Origin: Alphaproteobacteria bacterium
GTDB taxonomy: Bacteria > Pseudomonadota > Alphaproteobacteria > Rhizobiales > Aestuariivirgaceae
Reading direction: 5' to 3'
Assembly (NCBI GenBank): GCA_020441605.1
Contig: JAGRLX010000078.1
Span: forward strand, 1,419 to 19,417
DNA length: 17,999 bases
Positions within the stretch are counted from its first letter, which is position 1. Each line of letters begins with the position of its first letter. A model generated the notes under the pieces. It saw only the letters and a list, made by a program, of their open reading frames with translations, had not been told where the DNA came from and did no database searches. The translations under genes and the position numbers were made by a program. Of the stretch, positions 16,386 to 17,999 are shown piece by piece.

Positions 16386-17543
16386 ATGAAGACAGTCAGG
16401 CTCGCGGCGCTCGCTGGCGCCTTGATGCTGTCGGCGTCGGTCATTCCGGCGCTAGCAGAAGACGTGACCATCGGTCTCGCCACCGCCCAGACGGGCGGCC
16501 TCGCCTTTGCCGACCAACCCTCGCTTGCCGGTTTCAAGATGGCGATCGAGGAGATCAACGCCAAGGGCGGGCTTGGCGGCAAGTACAAGGTAACGCTGGA
16601 TATCAAGGACACGCGTACCGACACCGCGGCCACGGTCCAGGCGGCCCAGGAGCTGGTGGCTGCCGGCGTCAAGATCCTGATCACGCCCTGCGATGCCGAT
16701 CCGTCGATCGCCGCGGGCCAGATCAGCCAGCAGGCGCAGATCCCGTCGCTCACCTTCTGTGGCACGACGCCAACCATTCCCGATGCGGTCGGCGACTACA
16801 TGTTCGGCACCTATCCGGCCGACAATGGTCAGGCCGCATTGCTCGCCAACCACGCCATCGGGAAGGGCTACAAGACCGTCTACATCCTCAAGTCTCCGGA
16901 CAGCGCCTACACCCTAAGGCTACCGGAGTATTTCGCCGAGGTGTTCACCAAGAAGGGCGGCACCATCGCCGGCGAAGGCAGCTACAGCCTCGGCCAGCAG
17001 GATTTCGCCGCCGAGGTCACCAAGATCAAGGCGCTCGATCCGCAGCCGGACGTGATCATGACCGCGGCTTATGAGCCCGACTTCCCGGCTTTCCTGCAGC
17101 AACTGCGTGGCGCCGGCGTCACCGCCCCGGTTCTGGGGTCCGACGGCATCGACAGCCCGACGACCACCGGGCTCGGCGCCATCGCCGACGGCATCGTCCA
17201 CACCACGGCGGGCTATCCGTCGGAAGGCAGCAAGCTCCGCGCCTTTTACGACAAGTACAAGGCGGCGACCGGGGCCGAGCCGGAAACCGTCTATGTCGCG
17301 ACGGGTTATGAAATCCCCTATATCCTCGATGCGGCGGTGGCGGCGGCAGGATCGGTGGATGGGCCGGCCCTGCGCGATGCGCTGGCCAATCTCAAGGATG
17401 TCGAGGTGCTCACCGGCAAGGTCACTTATGCTGGCACCAACCGCATGCCGAACCGCGACATCACGCTGGTCGAAATCCATGATGGCCAGCGGACCCCGAT
17501 CCTCACGGCCACGCCGGATCCGGCCGACGTTCCGGCGCCCTGA
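16386..17543 (+). CDS. ABC transporter periplasmic substrate-binding protein, branched-chain-amino-acid type
   Basis: This is a 385-residue periplasmic receptor of the Leu/Ile/Val-binding (Peripla_BP_6) type. The signal peptide is clear: MKTVR, a hydrophobic core, then PALA with cleavage expected after residue 24. The mature protein begins EDVTIGLATAQTG, and AGFKMAIEEINAKGGLGGKYKV is the typical early segment. Cys102 and Cys125 are close enough to form a disulfide loop around the region that shapes the ligand pocket in this family. A strong AGGAGG ribosome site lies just before the ATG. It follows the fused permease-ATPase by 22 bases and precedes livF, so it is the receptor of this importer. 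The LivK-type family binds amino acids, amides, urea and aromatic acids. The neighbouring enzymes favour an amide or amine-related ligand, but that is inference. Confidence 0.9.
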   Translation: MKTVRLAALAGALMLSASVIPALAEDVTIGLATAQTGGLAFADQPSLAGFKMAIEEINAKGGLGGKYKVTLDIKDTRTDTAATVQAAQELVAAGVKILITPCDADPSIAAGQISQQAQIPSLTFCGTTPTIPDAVGDYMFGTYPADNGQAALLANHAIGKGYKTVYILKSPDSAYTLRLPEYFAEVFTKKGGTIAGEGSYSLGQQDFAAEVTKIKALDPQPDVIMTAAYEPDFPAFLQQLRGAGVTAPVLGSDGIDSPTTTGLGAIADGIVHTTAGYPSEGSKLRAFYDKYKAATGAEPETVYVATGYEIPYILDAAVAAAGSVDGPALRDALANLKDVEVLTGKVTYAGTNRMPNRDITLVEIHDGQRTPILTATPDPADVPAP

Positions 17544-17579
17544 GTGACGATTGCGGACAGGACCAGCGAAAGACGCCCG

Positions 17580-17999
17580 ATGCTCGAAGTCTCCGGACTG
17601 AAGGTAAAATATGGAGAGGCTGCAGCCCTGAAGGGCATCGGCCTCTCCGTTCCCGAGGGCGCGATCGTGGTCCTGCTCGGTGCCAATGGTGCCGGCAAGA
17701 GTTCGGCCCTCAATGCCATTACGGGGCTGGTCCCATCGACCGGCTCCATCACCTTCGAAGGCCAGTCCATTGCTGGTCTGCCGGCGGAGATGATCGTCAG
17801 GCGCGGCATTTCACTCACGCCCGAGGGGCGGCGCGTCTTTCCCAGCCTGTCGGTGGCCGACAATCTCCATCTTGGCGGCGCGGCGCATGCCTCCGGCGCC
17901 GAGTTGCAACAGCGCCTTGAAGCCGAACTGGAGCGCTTTCCCATCCTCCGCGAGCGCTATCACCAGCGGGCCGGCCTGCTGTCCGGCGGCGAGCAGCAG
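17580..17999 (+). CDS. livF: Branched-chain-amino-acid-type ABC transporter ATP-binding protein (LivF), 3' truncated by window
   Basis: This is the first 140 residues of the second ATPase of the importer. It shows Walker A GANGAGKSS (34-42), the LivF-type Q-loop region LTPEGRRVFPSLSVADNL, and the signature LSGGEQQ (134-140), where the window ends. The PEGRRVFP motif separates LivF from LivG. The ATG at 17580 is preceded only by weak GAAAGA. A GTG at 17544, directly after the preceding stop (TGAGTG), is in frame and would add 12 residues. I prefer 17580 because LivF proteins usually begin MLEV. The missing part should hold Walker B and the C-terminal helices, about 95-100 residues. The second ATPase domain of the transporter is the one fused to LivM. 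Confidence 0.93.
   Translation, partial: MLEVSGLKVKYGEAAALKGIGLSVPEGAIVVLLGANGAGKSSALNAITGLVPSTGSITFEGQSIAGLPAEMIVRRGISLTPEGRRVFPSLSVADNLHLGGAAHASGAELQQRLEAELERFPILRERYHQRAGLLSGGEQQ

Overview
The DNA is GC-rich, with tightly packed genes, short AT-richer divergent promoter regions and strong GC bias at third codon positions. Gene content and order point to an alphaproteobacterium, most likely Hyphomicrobiales (Rhizobiales). An accD-folC pair, the tail of the usual trpA-accD-folC block, opens the window, and it is followed by a rhizobial-type L-rhamnose operon. I cannot name the genus.

Layout. (1) 1-1688, + strand: the 3' end of accD and complete folC, both housekeeping. (2) 1699-9729, - strand: a six-gene L-rhamnose uptake and catabolism operon in the order rhaT-rhaP-rhaQ-rhaS-rhaD-rhaI. 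It encodes an ABC sugar importer, a bifunctional aldolase/dehydrogenase and a P. stutzeri-type L-rhamnose isomerase. It diverges from a DeoR-family regulator (rhaR, 9932-10705, +). (3) 10683-14420, - strand: a tightly coupled four-gene operon of RpiR/MurR-type regulator, cysteine (isochorismatase-like) amidohydrolase, glutamine-synthetase-like ligase and N-formylglutamate-amidohydrolase-like protein. (4) 14543-17999, + strand, diverging from (3): a branched-chain-amino-acid-type (HAAT) ABC importer, made of a LivM-LivG fusion, a periplasmic binding protein and the start of LivF, which is cut by the window end.

How they work together. In block 2, RhaSTPQ imports L-rhamnose, RhaI makes L-rhamnulose, and RhaD cleaves rhamnulose-1-phosphate; its SDR domain probably oxidises the lactaldehyde. 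The rhamnulokinase and mutarotase genes (rhaK, rhaU) are not in the window, so that step must be encoded elsewhere. In blocks 3 and 4 the regulator, importer and three amide/amine-handling enzymes look like one regulon for an unidentified nitrogenous substrate. This is the most interesting unassigned system here.

There is no RNA gene, CRISPR array, insertion sequence or integrase that I can see, and no gap between genes exceeds about 200 bases. The main non-coding features are the two divergent promoter regions (9730-9931 and 14421-14542) and two stem-loops flanking rhaS inside the rhamnose operon.
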